Assembly: GCF_004114535.1 (NCBI RefSeq)
Contig: NZ_LBJC01000005.1
Span: 1-64,000 of the forward strand
From: Bradyrhizobium nanningense
GTDB taxonomy: Bacteria > Pseudomonadota > Alphaproteobacteria > Rhizobiales > Xanthobacteraceae
Direction: 5' to 3'
Length of the DNA stretch: 64,000 nt
Positions 43,008-51,805 of this stretch are shown one piece after another (position 1 is the first letter of the stretch; every line of letters begins with the position of its first letter). The position numbers and the translations under genes are program-made. Below the pieces are notes generated by a model, which was not told where the DNA came from, did not search any database, and worked only from the letters and a program-made list of their open reading frames with translations.

Positions 43008-44299
43008 GCCATGGCAGGTTTCGGCTGCGGCTGCGGTTGCCGCGACAGCGCCAGCACGATCAGCGCGGCGAACACGCAGAGCGCGCCGGCGATGAAGAAG
43101 GCGGGCAGGTAGCTCTGATAGACCGTCCGCGAAAAACCTGCCCCGAAGGCGGCGGTGCCGGCGCCGAGCTGATGGCCGGCGAAGATCCAGCCGAACACCA
43201 GGTTGGCGCGCTCGGGGCCGAATTTCTGCGCGGTGAGCCGCACCGTGGGCGGCACCGTTGCGATCCAGTCGAGCCCGTAGAACATCGCGAACACGGAGAG
43301 GCCATAGAACGAGAAATCGCTGAAGGGCAGGAAGATCAGCGAGAGCCCGCGCAGGCCGTAATACCAGAACAGCAAATAGCGGTTGTCGTAGCGGTCCGAC
43401 AGCCAGCCCGACATGATCGTGCCGAAGAAGTCGAAGATGCCCATCGCTGCGAGCAGGCTCGCGGCCTGCACCTGGGGGATGCCGAAATCGAGGCACATCG
43501 GGATCAGATGCACCTGGACGAGACCATTGGTGGAAGCACCGCAGACGAAGAAGGTCGCGAACAGGATCCAGAACGCGGTCGACTTCGAGGCGTCGCGCAG
43601 CGTGCCGAGCGCCACACCCGTGATCGAGCCGTGGCTGACGGGCGGCGCGGGCAGGGGGGTGGTGCCCTCGTCGCCGAACGGACGCTGGCCGACATCGCTC
43701 GGCCGGTCGCGCATGGCGAGCAGGACGGCGAGCGCGGAGACGCCGAGCATGATGCAGACGAAGCCGAGCGCGAGCCGCCAGCCGTAACGTTCGGTGAGGC
43801 TCGCGAGCAGCGGCAGGAACACGAGCTGGCCGGTGGCGACGCTCGCGGTCATGATGCCGACGACGAGGCCGCGCCGCGCCGCGAACCAGCGCGTCGCGAT
43901 CGTCGCGCCCAACACCAGCGCGGTCATGCCGGTGCCGATGCCGATCACCACGCCCCACAGCGCCACGAGCTGCCAGACCTCGGTCATGCCGAGCGAGAGC
44001 ACGAGCGCCGAGACGACGATCAGCTGCGCGGCCAGCGTGACGTTGCGCAGGCCATAGCGGTTCAGCAGCGCTGCCGCGAACGGCGCCATCAGCCCGAACA
44101 GGATGAAGCGGATCGACAGCGCGGACGAGATCTCCGCCGTGCTCCAGCCGAACTCCTTCTGAAGCGGAACGATGAACACGCCGGGCGCGCCAACCGTGCC
44201 GGCGCTGATCAGCGCGGCAAGGAAGGTCACGCCGACCATCACCCAGCCGTAATGGATGTTGCGGCGGACGAGTGCTGCCGCGAGCCAGTTCGAGATCAT
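43004..44299 (-). CDS. MFS transporter (monocarboxylate/oxalate-antiporter-like)
   Basis: A 431-residue protein with 12 predicted helices. The N-terminal segment HYGWVMVGVTFLAALISAGT resembles the monocarboxylate/OFA group. The loop SDRYDNRYLLFWYYGLRG between helices 8 and 9 and the central cytosolic loop (RDRPSDVGQRPFGDE) fit the fold. ATG 44299. A hairpin lies upstream. Substrate unknown; an organic acid is plausible. Confidence 0.9.
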   Translation of the reverse strand: MISNWLAAALVRRNIHYGWVMVGVTFLAALISAGTVGAPGVFIVPLQKEFGWSTAEISSALSIRFILFGLMAPFAAALLNRYGLRNVTLAAQLIVVSALVLSLGMTEVWQLVALWGVVIGIGTGMTALVLGATIATRWFAARRGLVVGIMTASVATGQLVFLPLLASLTERYGWRLALGFVCIMLGVSALAVLLAMRDRPSDVGQRPFGDEGTTPLPAPPVSHGSITGVALGTLRDASKSTAFWILFATFFVCGASTNGLVQVHLIPMCLDFGIPQVQAASLLAAMGIFDFFGTIMSGWLSDRYDNRYLLFWYYGLRGLSLIFLPFSDFSFYGLSVFAMFYGLDWIATVPPTVRLTAQKFGPERANLVFGWIFAGHQLGAGTAAFGAGFSRTVYQSYLPAFFIAGALCVFAALIVLALSRQPQPQPKPAMA

Positions 44300-44365
44300 T
44301 GGGCCTCAATCTTGGTTGGCGAGCCCGAGAGGGACCCGCATCATCGTTGCAATCTGGCACAAATA

Positions 44366-44393
44366 AGGGAAGTCTAAAATGTCAGACTTCCCT
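44366..44393 (-). terminator. Hairpin after the thiolase gene, probable intrinsic terminator
   Basis: AGGGAAGTCT pairs perfectly with AGACTTCCCT (10 bp) around 8 nt. On the minus strand the stem is followed by TATTT, giving a terminator-like form at the end of the thiolase gene. It also lies 67 bp upstream of the MFS start, so an operator role is the alternative. Confidence 0.6.
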
Positions 44394-44411
44394 CAATTTC
44401 GGACATTGCCG

Positions 44412-45608
44412 TCAGCGGGCCGACCGTTCGACGGCGATCGCCGTGGCTTCGCCGCCGCCGATGCAGAGCGCGGCAACGCCGCGCTTGAGGTTGTTGGCCT
44501 CGAGTGCATGCAGCAGCGTCACGATCAGCCGCGCGCCGGTCGCGCCGATGGGGTGACCGAGCGCGCAGGCGCCGCCATTGACGTTCAGCTTGTCGCGGGG
44601 AATGCCGAGATCGCGCTGCGCCGCCATCGCCACCACGGCGAAGGCCTCGTTGATCTCGAACAGGTCGACATCGGAGGCAGCCCAGCCGATCTTGTCGAGC
44701 AGCTTGCGGATCGCCGGGATCGGCGCCGTGGTGAACCATTGCGGCTCCTGGCTGTGGGTGGCGTGGCCCTTGATCTTGGCGAGAACAGGCAGCCCGTTCC
44801 GATCGGCGAGCGAGCGCTTCGTCAGCACCAGCGCCGCGGCGCCGTCGGCATTGGCGGAGGAGGCAGCGGGCGTGATGGTGCCGTTGGCGCGGAAGGCCGG
44901 CTTGAGTCCCGGGATCTTGGCCGGATCGACCTTCAGCGGATGCTCGTCATTGGCGACGATGCGCGGGCCGGCTTTCTCGGTCAGGGTGATTGGTGCGATC
45001 TCGGCCTTGAACGCGCCGCCCTCGACCGCCTTGCGGGCGCGGCCCAGCGTCTCCATGGCATAGGCGTCCTGGTCCTTGCGGGTGAACTGGTAGGCCTCCG
45101 CCGTGGCCTCGCCGAAATCGCCCATGGAGCGGCCGGTCTCATAGGCGTCCTCCAGCCCGTCCATCATCATGTGGTCGATGATGCGGTCATGGCCGGCACG
45201 ATAGCCGCCGCGCGCCTTGGCCAGCAGATAGGGCGCGTTGCTCATGCTCTCCATGCCGCCGGAGACGACGATGTCGGCAGATCCGGCGCGGATGATGTCG
45301 TGCGCCAGCATGGTCGCCTTCATGCCGGAGCCGCAGACCTTGTTGACGGTGGTGGCGCCGGTGGCATCGGGCAGACCCGCGGCGCGCGCGGCCTGGCGCG
45401 CCGGCGCCTGGCCTTGTCCGGCCGGCAGCACGCAGCCCATCAAGACCTCGTCGACCTTCTCGGGGGCGAGCCTGGCGCGTTCCAGCGCCGCGCCGATCAC
45501 GTGCGAGCCAAGCTTATGCGCGGCAAGCGGCGACAACTCGCCCATGAAGCGACCGAGTGGGGTGCGGGCGGCTGAGACGATGACGACGGGATCGGCGGCT
45601 TCGGCCAT
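44412..45608 (-). CDS. Acetyl-CoA C-acetyltransferase (PhaA-type thiolase)
   Basis: Condenses two acetyl-CoA or cleaves 3-ketoacyl-CoA; 398 residues. The nucleophilic Cys is C92 in VNKVCGSGMK, the second motif is NVNGGACALGHPIGATGA, and the last is CIGGGEATA. The start MAEAADPVVIVSAARTP is typical. A palindromic operator (45638-45651) lies 30 bp upstream of ATG 45608. It is separated by 141 bp from the enoyl-CoA hydratase gene upstream. Confidence 0.95.
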   Translation of the reverse strand: MAEAADPVVIVSAARTPLGRFMGELSPLAAHKLGSHVIGAALERARLAPEKVDEVLMGCVLPAGQGQAPARQAARAAGLPDATGATTVNKVCGSGMKATMLAHDIIRAGSADIVVSGGMESMSNAPYLLAKARGGYRAGHDRIIDHMMMDGLEDAYETGRSMGDFGEATAEAYQFTRKDQDAYAMETLGRARKAVEGGAFKAEIAPITLTEKAGPRIVANDEHPLKVDPAKIPGLKPAFRANGTITPAASSANADGAAALVLTKRSLADRNGLPVLAKIKGHATHSQEPQWFTTAPIPAIRKLLDKIGWAASDVDLFEINEAFAVVAMAAQRDLGIPRDKLNVNGGACALGHPIGATGARLIVTLLHALEANNLKRGVAALCIGGGEATAIAVERSAR

Positions 45609-45637
45609 GACGAGAACTCCCTGCGATGACGGGTAAG

Positions 45638-45651
45638 ATGATGTTCATCAT
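45638..45651. promoter_or_regulatory. Putative operator upstream of thiolase (ATGATG-TT-CATCAT)
   Basis: Perfect 6-bp arms around TT, immediately followed by ATATGATG, which gives a second overlapping palindrome (CATCATATGATG). It shares ATGAT-NN-TCATCATA with the site at 46644-46661, suggesting one regulator, perhaps the nearby TetR-type protein. Confidence 0.6.
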
Positions 45652-45749
45652 ATGATGCGGCGCAAAAAATGCAACCACGCCAGGAATGAGAAAATGTCGT
45701 GGTTCGGATGAGATTTGCTCGTTCGATGGGAGGAGGTCGGCGCGCGCGC

Positions 45750-46520
45750 CTACCGCTTCCTATTCACAAACGCCTGCATCAGCCGCGTCGGCTCGTCCGT
45801 GAGGAACGATTCGCCGAACACTTTCACGCTCAAATTCACCGACTCCGTCAGCGGCAGTTCCTCCCACTGGCGCAGCAGCGCCTTCTGCGACCGCAACGCT
45901 TCGGGTCCGCATGCGAGCAATGCCTGCACGAGGTGCTCGATAACCGCATCCAATTCGCCTTCCGGAGCGACCTTGTCGACCAGTCCCCAGGCCAGCGCGG
46001 TCGGCGCGTCGATGTTTTCCGCGGTCATTACCAGCCAGCGCGCGCGGGCCCAGCCGATCAGGCGCGGCAAAAGGGCCGCGTGGATCACCGAGGGGATGCC
46101 GACGCGCACCTCGGGCATGCCGAAATGCGCATCATGCGCCGCGATCCGGAAATCGCAGGCGGCGGCGACTTCGAGCCCGCCGCCGAGGCACCAGCCGGGC
46201 ATCCTCGCGATGACCGGGACGGGGAAGGCGCGCACCGCCTCGCAGAGATCGCGCAGGCGGCTGATGAAGGCTTCGGCCGATGCCCGGTCGAGCTTCACCA
46301 TCTCCTTGATGTCGGCGCCGCCGATCATGCTCTTCTCGCTCTGGCCGCGCAGCACCAGAACGCGGATGCTGCGGTCGGAGCTGAGCTGCTGCAAACCCTC
46401 GCGCACGGCGTCGGTCACCGGCGAGCCGAGGATGTTGAGCGGGCCGGCGTTGCAGATCGCGACATGGACGACGCCGCGCGTATCGCGCGTCACGCCGCAA
46501 TGGTTGTTGAGCACTTGCAT
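45750..46520 (-). CDS. Enoyl-CoA hydratase/isomerase family protein
   Basis: Crotonase-fold protein of 256 residues. The oxyanion-hole segments are KSMIGGADIKEM and GWCLGGGLEVAAACDF. The usual catalytic pair is partly visible in GMPEVRVGIPS. The open frame runs upstream to 46601, but ATG 46520 fits the family start. Its promoter region is shared with the thioesterase gene and contains the operator 46644-46661. Acts on a short or medium acyl-CoA; exact role open. Confidence 0.87.
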   Translation of the reverse strand: MQVLNNHCGVTRDTRGVVHVAICNAGPLNILGSPVTDAVREGLQQLSSDRSIRVLVLRGQSEKSMIGGADIKEMVKLDRASAEAFISRLRDLCEAVRAFPVPVIARMPGWCLGGGLEVAAACDFRIAAHDAHFGMPEVRVGIPSVIHAALLPRLIGWARARWLVMTAENIDAPTALAWGLVDKVAPEGELDAVIEHLVQALLACGPEALRSQKALLRQWEELPLTESVNLSVKVFGESFLTDEPTRLMQAFVNRKR

Positions 46521-46643
46521 CGTGGGATCTCGAAGCTTTCGTGGACCGGCGCAAGGCGCGCCGATCGGGGTCACTCCGGGCTGAAACCACCTGCTTGTCA
46601 AGCGGGATGGGGCCAGAGTTGTCAGCGCGAAGTCCGTCGCATA

Positions 46644-46661
46644 GTATGATTGTCATCATAC
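46644..46661. promoter_or_regulatory. Putative operator between divergent enoyl-CoA hydratase and thioesterase genes
   Basis: GTATGAT-TGTC-ATCATAC is a perfect 7-bp inverted repeat, ending 12 nt before the thioesterase start. It shares ATGAT-NN-TCATCATA with the site at 45638-45651 upstream of the thiolase gene. Confidence 0.65.
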
Positions 46662-46673
46662 GAAGAGGATGAC

Positions 46674-47201
46674 ATGACCGATATCGATCGACCCGATCTG
46701 TTTTCGCCGGCACAGCGGCGCGAGCGTGTGGTGGACTGGCAGGTGCCGGCCCCGGTTGCGAAGGTGGCCATGGGCCTGTCGGGCATGGATGCGATGCTCG
46801 GCATCCGCGACGGCCGACTGCCGCCGCCGCCGTTCGCGAAACTGATCGGCTTCACCATGGCCGTGGTCGAGCCCGGGCGGATCGTCATGGAACTGGAGCC
46901 GCGTGAGGATCTCGAAAACACCATCGGCCTGATCCACGGCGCGACCGCCGCGGCGCTGCTCGATACCGCCATGGGCTGCGCCATTTCGACCCGGCTCCAG
47001 GCCGGGCAGAGTTCGGTAACGCTGGACTTGAAGCTGGCCTTCCTGCGTCCGCTCTCGGTCCGTTCCGGTTTGATCTCGGCCGAGGGTAAGGTGATCAAGC
47101 TGGGGCGGCAAACCAGCTACGCCGAAGGCTTCGTCCGGGACGGCAAGGGCGCCCTTGCGGTACATGCAACTGCGACGTTTTCGATATCGGAAGCAACTTA
47201 A
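46674..47201 (+). CDS. PaaI family hotdog-fold thioesterase
   Basis: A 175-residue acyl-CoA thioesterase. The active-site region NTIGLIHGATAAALLDTAMG carries the GG/HG-A pattern with the Asp of PaaI-type enzymes; the strand TLDLKLAFLRPL follows. AGAGGA lies 5 nt before ATG 46674, and an upstream GTG/ATG-containing lead is unlikely. It sits just after the shared operator and before the TetR gene. Probably hydrolyses acyl-CoA in the same pathway as the thiolase and hydratase. Confidence 0.88.
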   Translation: MTDIDRPDLFSPAQRRERVVDWQVPAPVAKVAMGLSGMDAMLGIRDGRLPPPPFAKLIGFTMAVVEPGRIVMELEPREDLENTIGLIHGATAAALLDTAMGCAISTRLQAGQSSVTLDLKLAFLRPLSVRSGLISAEGKVIKLGRQTSYAEGFVRDGKGALAVHATATFSISEAT

Positions 47202-47270
47202 CATGAATTAATGCACCTATTTCGTCATTTGCGTGTTATGAGATGACCATCGACATCCAATGAGAACCGC

Positions 47271-47888
47271 ATGCGCTATTCCCCGGAACACAAGCAGGAA
47301 ACCCACGACCGCATCGTCAAGAAGGCGTCCGTGCGGCTGCGTGAAAAGGGCGCCCACGGCATTGGCGTCGCCGACCTCATGAAGGAGGCCGGCCTGACCC
47401 ATGGCGGCTTCTACGCGCATTTCGATTCCCGCGAGGCGCTGGTGATCGAGGCGTTCGGCTATGCGATGGACCGCTCGATGGAGCACTGGCGCAAGATCAC
47501 GGACGAGGTTTCGCCGGAAAAGCGACTGGCACTGATCGCGGAGGCCTACCTCTCCGCGCTGCATCGCGACAATCCCGGCCAAGGCTGTTCGATTCCCGCG
47601 CTGGGCGCGGAGATCGCCCGCGAGAGCCCGAAGGCGCGAAAGGCATTTGCCGGCAAGCTCGACGAAATGATCGAGCTGCTGGCGGACTATATCCCGAACA
47701 TGCCGCGCAAGGCCGCGCGCAAGCAGGCGATTGCGACGCTGGCGACGATGGCCGGCACCATGCTGCTGGCGCGCGTCGCGGGCTCAAGCGAGCTGTCGGA
47801 CGAGGTGTTGAAGGCGGGCCGGGATACCGCGCTGGAGGGTACGAAGCGCGAGCCGAAGGCTGCGGCGGCGAAGAAGGCGAAGAACTAG
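47271..47888 (+). CDS. TetR/AcrR family transcriptional regulator
   Basis: A 205-residue regulator. The helix-turn-helix is at about residues 25-50 (GIGVADLMKEAGLTHGGFYAHF), and the C-terminal ligand domain has QGCSIPALGAEIARESPKAR. A Lys/Ala-rich tail (KAAAAKKAKN) is unusual but common in this lineage. It is 69 nt after the thioesterase gene. The two matching palindromes nearby make it the candidate repressor of this acyl-CoA group; no clear copy of the palindrome is seen before its own start. Confidence 0.9.
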   Translation: MRYSPEHKQETHDRIVKKASVRLREKGAHGIGVADLMKEAGLTHGGFYAHFDSREALVIEAFGYAMDRSMEHWRKITDEVSPEKRLALIAEAYLSALHRDNPGQGCSIPALGAEIARESPKARKAFAGKLDEMIELLADYIPNMPRKAARKQAIATLATMAGTMLLARVAGSSELSDEVLKAGRDTALEGTKREPKAAAAKKAKN

Positions 47889-47898
47889 GCGAGGTCCC

Positions 47899-48014
47899 GT
47901 AGGGTGGGCAAAGGCGCAGAGCGCCGTGCCCACCATCTCGCCGCGCGGGCGGTTGACGTGGTGGCCACGCCACGCGCCGCGCATGCGCGCGTCTCGTCGC
48001 TTTGCCCACCCTAC
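47899..48014. repeat. Inverted repeat GTAGGGTGGGCAAAG...CTTTGCCCACCCTAC
   Basis: Perfect 15-bp arms at both ends enclose GC-rich sequence with further symmetric parts (GGCGCAGAGCGCC, GTGGTGGCCACGCCAC). Located between the converging TetR and LysR genes. Confidence 0.85.
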
Positions 48015-48024
48015 AAGAACGGTG

Positions 48025-48933
48025 TTACCGCCCCGCAAACAGCGCCCGTTCGCGCTCGACGATCTCGCCGATGTAATCCGCCACCGCGCGTATGCGCGCT
48101 AGATCCTTGCTGTCGGCGTGCATCAACATCCAGAACGTCCGCGTGATCGAGATCTCGTCGGGCAGCACTGGAACGAGTTGCGGATAGTCGTTCGCCATGA
48201 AGTGGGGCAGCACCGCGATGCCGAAACCGGAGAGCGTGGCATTGAGCTGGGCGATCAGATTGGCGCTGCGGAAGCGCGCGGAGATCCGCGGCGACACCTG
48301 TGGCAGATAATCGAGCTCCGGCGTGAACAAGAGCTCCTCGATGTAGCCGACGAAGCGGTGCTGCGGCAGCACCTCGCGCGAGGCGATTTTTGGGAAGCGG
48401 TCGAGATAGGCGGGGGCCGCATAGAGACCGAGGCGGTAGTCGAGCAGCTTGCGGCCGACGATGCGGCCTTCCTTCGGCATGGTCAGGCTGATGGCGATAT
48501 CGGCCTCGCGCTTGGAGAGGCTGAACAGCCGCGCGGTCGCCACAAGTTGCAGATCGAGATCGGGATACCGGTCGGCGAAGGGCGCCAGCCGCGGCGCCAG
48601 GAAGGCGGTGCCGAAGCCGTCGGGCGCGCCGATCCGGACCGTGCCGGTCAGCCGCGCCACCGAGCCGCCGACCTGCTCCTGGTTGGCGACGATGGTCGAT
48701 TCCATGGCTTCCGCGCTATCGGCGACGCGCTGGCCGGCCTCGGTGAGGAGGTAGCCGGTCTTGCGCCGGTCAAACAGTTTTGCCGAGAGATGTTTTTCCA
48801 GCCGGTCGACGCGGCGGATCACCGTGGCATGGTCGACGCCGAGCTGTTTTGCCGCAGCCGAGACCGAGCCGCCCCGCACGATGGCCAGCACGAAGCGGAA
48901 GTCGTCCCAATCGATAGCGCCTTGATCCAGCAT
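48025..48933 (-). CDS. LysR family transcriptional regulator
   Basis: A 302-residue regulator. The winged helix is at residues 10-65 (VSAAAKQLGVDHATVIRRVD), followed by a substrate-binding domain (TGTVRIGAPDGFGTAFLAPR). I chose ATG 48933 (MLDQGAIDWDDF), the normal beginning for this group, over the longer frame. It is divergent from mmsA with about 100 bp between starts, so it probably controls the valine-degradation genes. Confidence 0.9.
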   Translation of the reverse strand: MLDQGAIDWDDFRFVLAIVRGGSVSAAAKQLGVDHATVIRRVDRLEKHLSAKLFDRRKTGYLLTEAGQRVADSAEAMESTIVANQEQVGGSVARLTGTVRIGAPDGFGTAFLAPRLAPFADRYPDLDLQLVATARLFSLSKREADIAISLTMPKEGRIVGRKLLDYRLGLYAAPAYLDRFPKIASREVLPQHRFVGYIEELLFTPELDYLPQVSPRISARFRSANLIAQLNATLSGFGIAVLPHFMANDYPQLVPVLPDEISITRTFWMLMHADSKDLARIRAVADYIGEIVERERALFAGR

Positions 48934-49031
48934 TTTCGCACATCTATGGTGCAATATCTCAGACTTGAATCCCAATAAATGCAGGTCGATAGGATTTGTC
49001 AAAGCGGATCAGGCCTCAAGGAGAGCATTCC

Positions 49032-50528
49032 ATGCGTTCAGTCGGACATTTCATCGGTGGCAAGGAGGTCAAGGGTACCTCGGGCCGCACCGCCGACGTT
49101 TTCGAGCCGATGACCGGTGACGTCCAGGCCAAGGTGGCGCTGGCGTCCAAGGCCGAGGTCCGCGCCGCCGTCGAGAACGCGCGCGCCGCGCAGCCCGAAT
49201 GGGCCGCGACCAACCCGCAGCGCCGCGCCCGCGTGATGATGAAATTCGTCGAGCTGGTGCAGCGCGACTACGACAAGCTCGCCGAGCTGCTCGCGCGCGA
49301 GCACGGCAAGACCGTGCCGGACGCCAAGGGCGACATCCAGCGTGGCCTCGAGGTCGCGGAATTCGCCTGCGGCATCCCGCATCTGATGAAGGGCGAGTAC
49401 ACTGAAGGCGCCGGCCCCGGCATCGACATCTATTCGATGCGCCAGGCTCTCGGCGTCGTCGCCGGCATCACGCCGTTTAACTTCCCGGCGATGATCCCGA
49501 TGTGGAAGTTCGCGCCGGCGATTGCCTGCGGTAACGCCTTCATCCTCAAGCCGTCGGAGCGCGATCCCGGCGTGCCGATGATGCTCGCCGAGCTGATGAT
49601 CGAGGCGGGCCTGCCGGCCGGCATCCTCAACGTCGTCAACGGCGACAAGGAAGCGGTCGACGCCATCCTCGATGACCCCGACATCAAGGCGATCGGCTTC
49701 GTCGGCTCCACCCCGATTGCGCAGTACATCTATGAACGCGCAGCGCAGACCGGCAAGCGCTGCCAGTGCTTCGGCGGCGCCAAGAACCACGCCATCATCA
49801 TGCCCGACGCCGACATGGACCAGGCGGTCGACGCCCTGATCGGCGCCGGCTACGGCTCGGCCGGCGAGCGCTGCATGGCGGTCTCTGTTGCCGTCCCCGT
49901 CGGCAAGGCCACGGCCGATCGGCTGATGGAAAAGCTGGTCCCGCGCGTCGAGAGCCTCAAGATCGGCACCTCGATCGATCCGTCCGCCGATTACGGCCCG
50001 CTGGTGACGCGCGAGGCGGTCGAGAAGGTCAAGAGCTACATCGACATCGGCATCAAGGAAGGCGCGACGCTCGCCGTCGATGGCCGCGGCTTCAAGATGC
50101 AGGGCTACGAGAAGGGCTTTTATCTTGGCGGCTCGCTGTTCGACAACGTCACCAAGGACATGCGGATCTACAAGGAAGAGATCTTTGGCCCCGTGCTCTC
50201 GGTCGTGCGCGCGCACGACTACAAGGAAGCACTGGCGCTGCCGTCCGACCATGACTACGGCAACGGCGTTGCCATCTTCACCCGCGACGGCGACGCCGCG
50301 CGCGACTTCGCGGCCAAGGTCAACGTCGGCATGGTCGGCATCAACGTGCCGATCCCGGTGCCGATCGCCTATTACACCTTCGGCGGCTGGAAGAAGTCCG
50401 GCTTCGGCGATCTCAACCAGCACGGTCCGGACTCGGTCCGCTTCTACACCAAGACCAAGACGGTGACCTCGCGCTGGCCGTCCGGCGTCAAGGAAGGTGC
50501 GGAGTTCTCGATCCCGCTGATGAAGTAA
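49032..50528 (+). CDS. mmsA: CoA-acylating methylmalonate-semialdehyde dehydrogenase
   Basis: Converts methylmalonate semialdehyde, NAD and CoA to propionyl-CoA and CO2, the last step of valine breakdown; 498 residues. The catalytic Cys is C281 in GSAGERCMAVSVAV. The MmsA-type start HFIGGKEVKGTSGR and the family signature PFNFPAMIPMWKFAPAIACG are present. AAGGAG is 8 nt before ATG 49032. It is followed by isobutyryl-CoA dehydrogenase, HIBYL-CoA hydrolase and mmsB genes. Confidence 0.95.
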   Translation: MRSVGHFIGGKEVKGTSGRTADVFEPMTGDVQAKVALASKAEVRAAVENARAAQPEWAATNPQRRARVMMKFVELVQRDYDKLAELLAREHGKTVPDAKGDIQRGLEVAEFACGIPHLMKGEYTEGAGPGIDIYSMRQALGVVAGITPFNFPAMIPMWKFAPAIACGNAFILKPSERDPGVPMMLAELMIEAGLPAGILNVVNGDKEAVDAILDDPDIKAIGFVGSTPIAQYIYERAAQTGKRCQCFGGAKNHAIIMPDADMDQAVDALIGAGYGSAGERCMAVSVAVPVGKATADRLMEKLVPRVESLKIGTSIDPSADYGPLVTREAVEKVKSYIDIGIKEGATLAVDGRGFKMQGYEKGFYLGGSLFDNVTKDMRIYKEEIFGPVLSVVRAHDYKEALALPSDHDYGNGVAIFTRDGDAARDFAAKVNVGMVGINVPIPVPIAYYTFGGWKKSGFGDLNQHGPDSVRFYTKTKTVTSRWPSGVKEGAEFSIPLMK

Positions 50529-50543
50529 GGCTGTAGCCCAGCC

Positions 50544-50634
50544 CGTCATTGCGAGGAGCGGAGCGTAGCGACGAAGCAATCCAGAGTCTTTCCGCGGAGG
50601 CAGCCTGGATTGCTTCGCTGCGCTCGCAATGACG
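50544..50634. repeat. Palindromic repeat (CGTCATTGCGAGGAG...CTCGCAATGACG), second copy
   Basis: Second copy of the 5486-5570 element: CGTCATTGCGAG/CTCGCAATGACG outer arms and GAAGCAATCCAG/CTGGATTGCTTC inner arms. It lies inside the valine-degradation gene run, between mmsA and the dehydrogenase gene, where it may tune downstream expression. Confidence 0.9.
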
Positions 50635-50659
50635 ATGGGGCAAGAGGGTAGGCGGCAGC

Positions 50660-51805
50660 ATGCAGTTCGCTCTGAACGAGGATCAGATCGCGGTTCGCGA
50701 CATGGCGCTCGCGTTTGCGGCGGAAAAGATCGCGCCGCATGCGCTGCGCTGGGACGAGGAGAAGCATTTCCCCGTCGACGTCATGCGCGAGGCGGCGACC
50801 CTCGGCATGGGCGGCATCTACATCCGCGACGATGTCGGGGGATCCGCGATGACGCGGTTCGACGCAGCGCTGATCTTCGAGGCGCTGGCGACGGGCTGCC
50901 CGACCACCTCGGCCTTCATCTCCATCCACAACATGGCGAGCTGGATGATCGATGCCTACGGCAGCGACGCCCAGCGCCATCAATGGCTGCCGAAGCTCTG
51001 CACCATGGAGCTGATCGCGAGCTACTGCCTGACTGAGCCGGGCGCCGGCTCGGACGCGGCGGCTCTGCGCACCCGCGCGGTGCGTGAGGGCGACCATTAC
51101 GTCCTCAACGGCCAGAAGCAGTTCATTTCCGGCGCCGGTGGCACCGATTTGCTGGTGGCGATGGTGCGCACCGGCGGTGACGGCCCCGGCGGCATCTCGA
51201 CCCTCGTCATCGACGGCAAGACGCCGGGCGTCTCCTTCGGCGCCAATGAGCGCAAGATGGGGTGGAACGCGCAGCCGACCCGTGCGGTCATGTTCGAAAA
51301 CGCGCGCGTGCCTGTTACCAATCGCCTGGGCGAGGAGGGCATCGGCTTCAAGATCGCGATGGCCGGCCTCGACGGTGGCCGTCTCAACATCACGGCTTGT
51401 TCACTGGGCGGTGCGCAGACGGCGCTCGACAAGGCGCGCGCCTACATGAAGGAGCGCAAGGCGTTTGGAAAACGTCTCGACGAATTCCAGGCGCTACAAT
51501 TCCGCCTTGCCGACATGGCGATCGAGCTCGAGGCCGCGCGCACCTTTTTGTGGCGGGCTGCCGCAGCGCTCGACCGCAAGGACCCTGATGCCACCATGCT
51601 GTGCGCGATGGCCAAACGCTTCGGCACCGATGTCGGTTTCGAAGTCGCCAACCAAGCGCTGCAGCTTCACGGCGGCTACGGTTACCTCAGCGAATACGGC
51701 ATCGAGAAGATCGTGCGGGACTTACGCGTGCACCAGATCCTCGAAGGCACCAATGAAATCATGCGGCTGATCGTGGCGCGCAAGCTGATCGAGGGCGCGC
51801 GATGA
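50660..51805 (+). CDS. Acyl-CoA dehydrogenase, probable isobutyryl-CoA dehydrogenase
   Basis: FAD-dependent dehydrogenase of 381 residues. Signature segments are CLTEPGAGSDAAALRTRA and FGKRLDEFQALQFRLADMAI, with the C-terminal VHQILEGTNEIMRLIVAR, which carries the family catalytic Glu. Placement between mmsA and the 3-hydroxyisobutyryl-CoA hydrolase strongly suggests isobutyryl-CoA as substrate. It overlaps the next gene by 4 nt. GCAAGAGGG is the likely ribosome site for ATG 50660. Confidence 0.93.
   Translation: MQFALNEDQIAVRDMALAFAAEKIAPHALRWDEEKHFPVDVMREAATLGMGGIYIRDDVGGSAMTRFDAALIFEALATGCPTTSAFISIHNMASWMIDAYGSDAQRHQWLPKLCTMELIASYCLTEPGAGSDAAALRTRAVREGDHYVLNGQKQFISGAGGTDLLVAMVRTGGDGPGGISTLVIDGKTPGVSFGANERKMGWNAQPTRAVMFENARVPVTNRLGEEGIGFKIAMAGLDGGRLNITACSLGGAQTALDKARAYMKERKAFGKRLDEFQALQFRLADMAIELEAARTFLWRAAAALDRKDPDATMLCAMAKRFGTDVGFEVANQALQLHGGYGYLSEYGIEKIVRDLRVHQILEGTNEIMRLIVARKLIEGAR

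Noticed and set aside
42927-44360. 477-codon minus-strand frame parallel to the MFS gene
   Set aside because: Out-of-frame shadow of the MFS transporter; Arg-rich and without hydrophobic helices.
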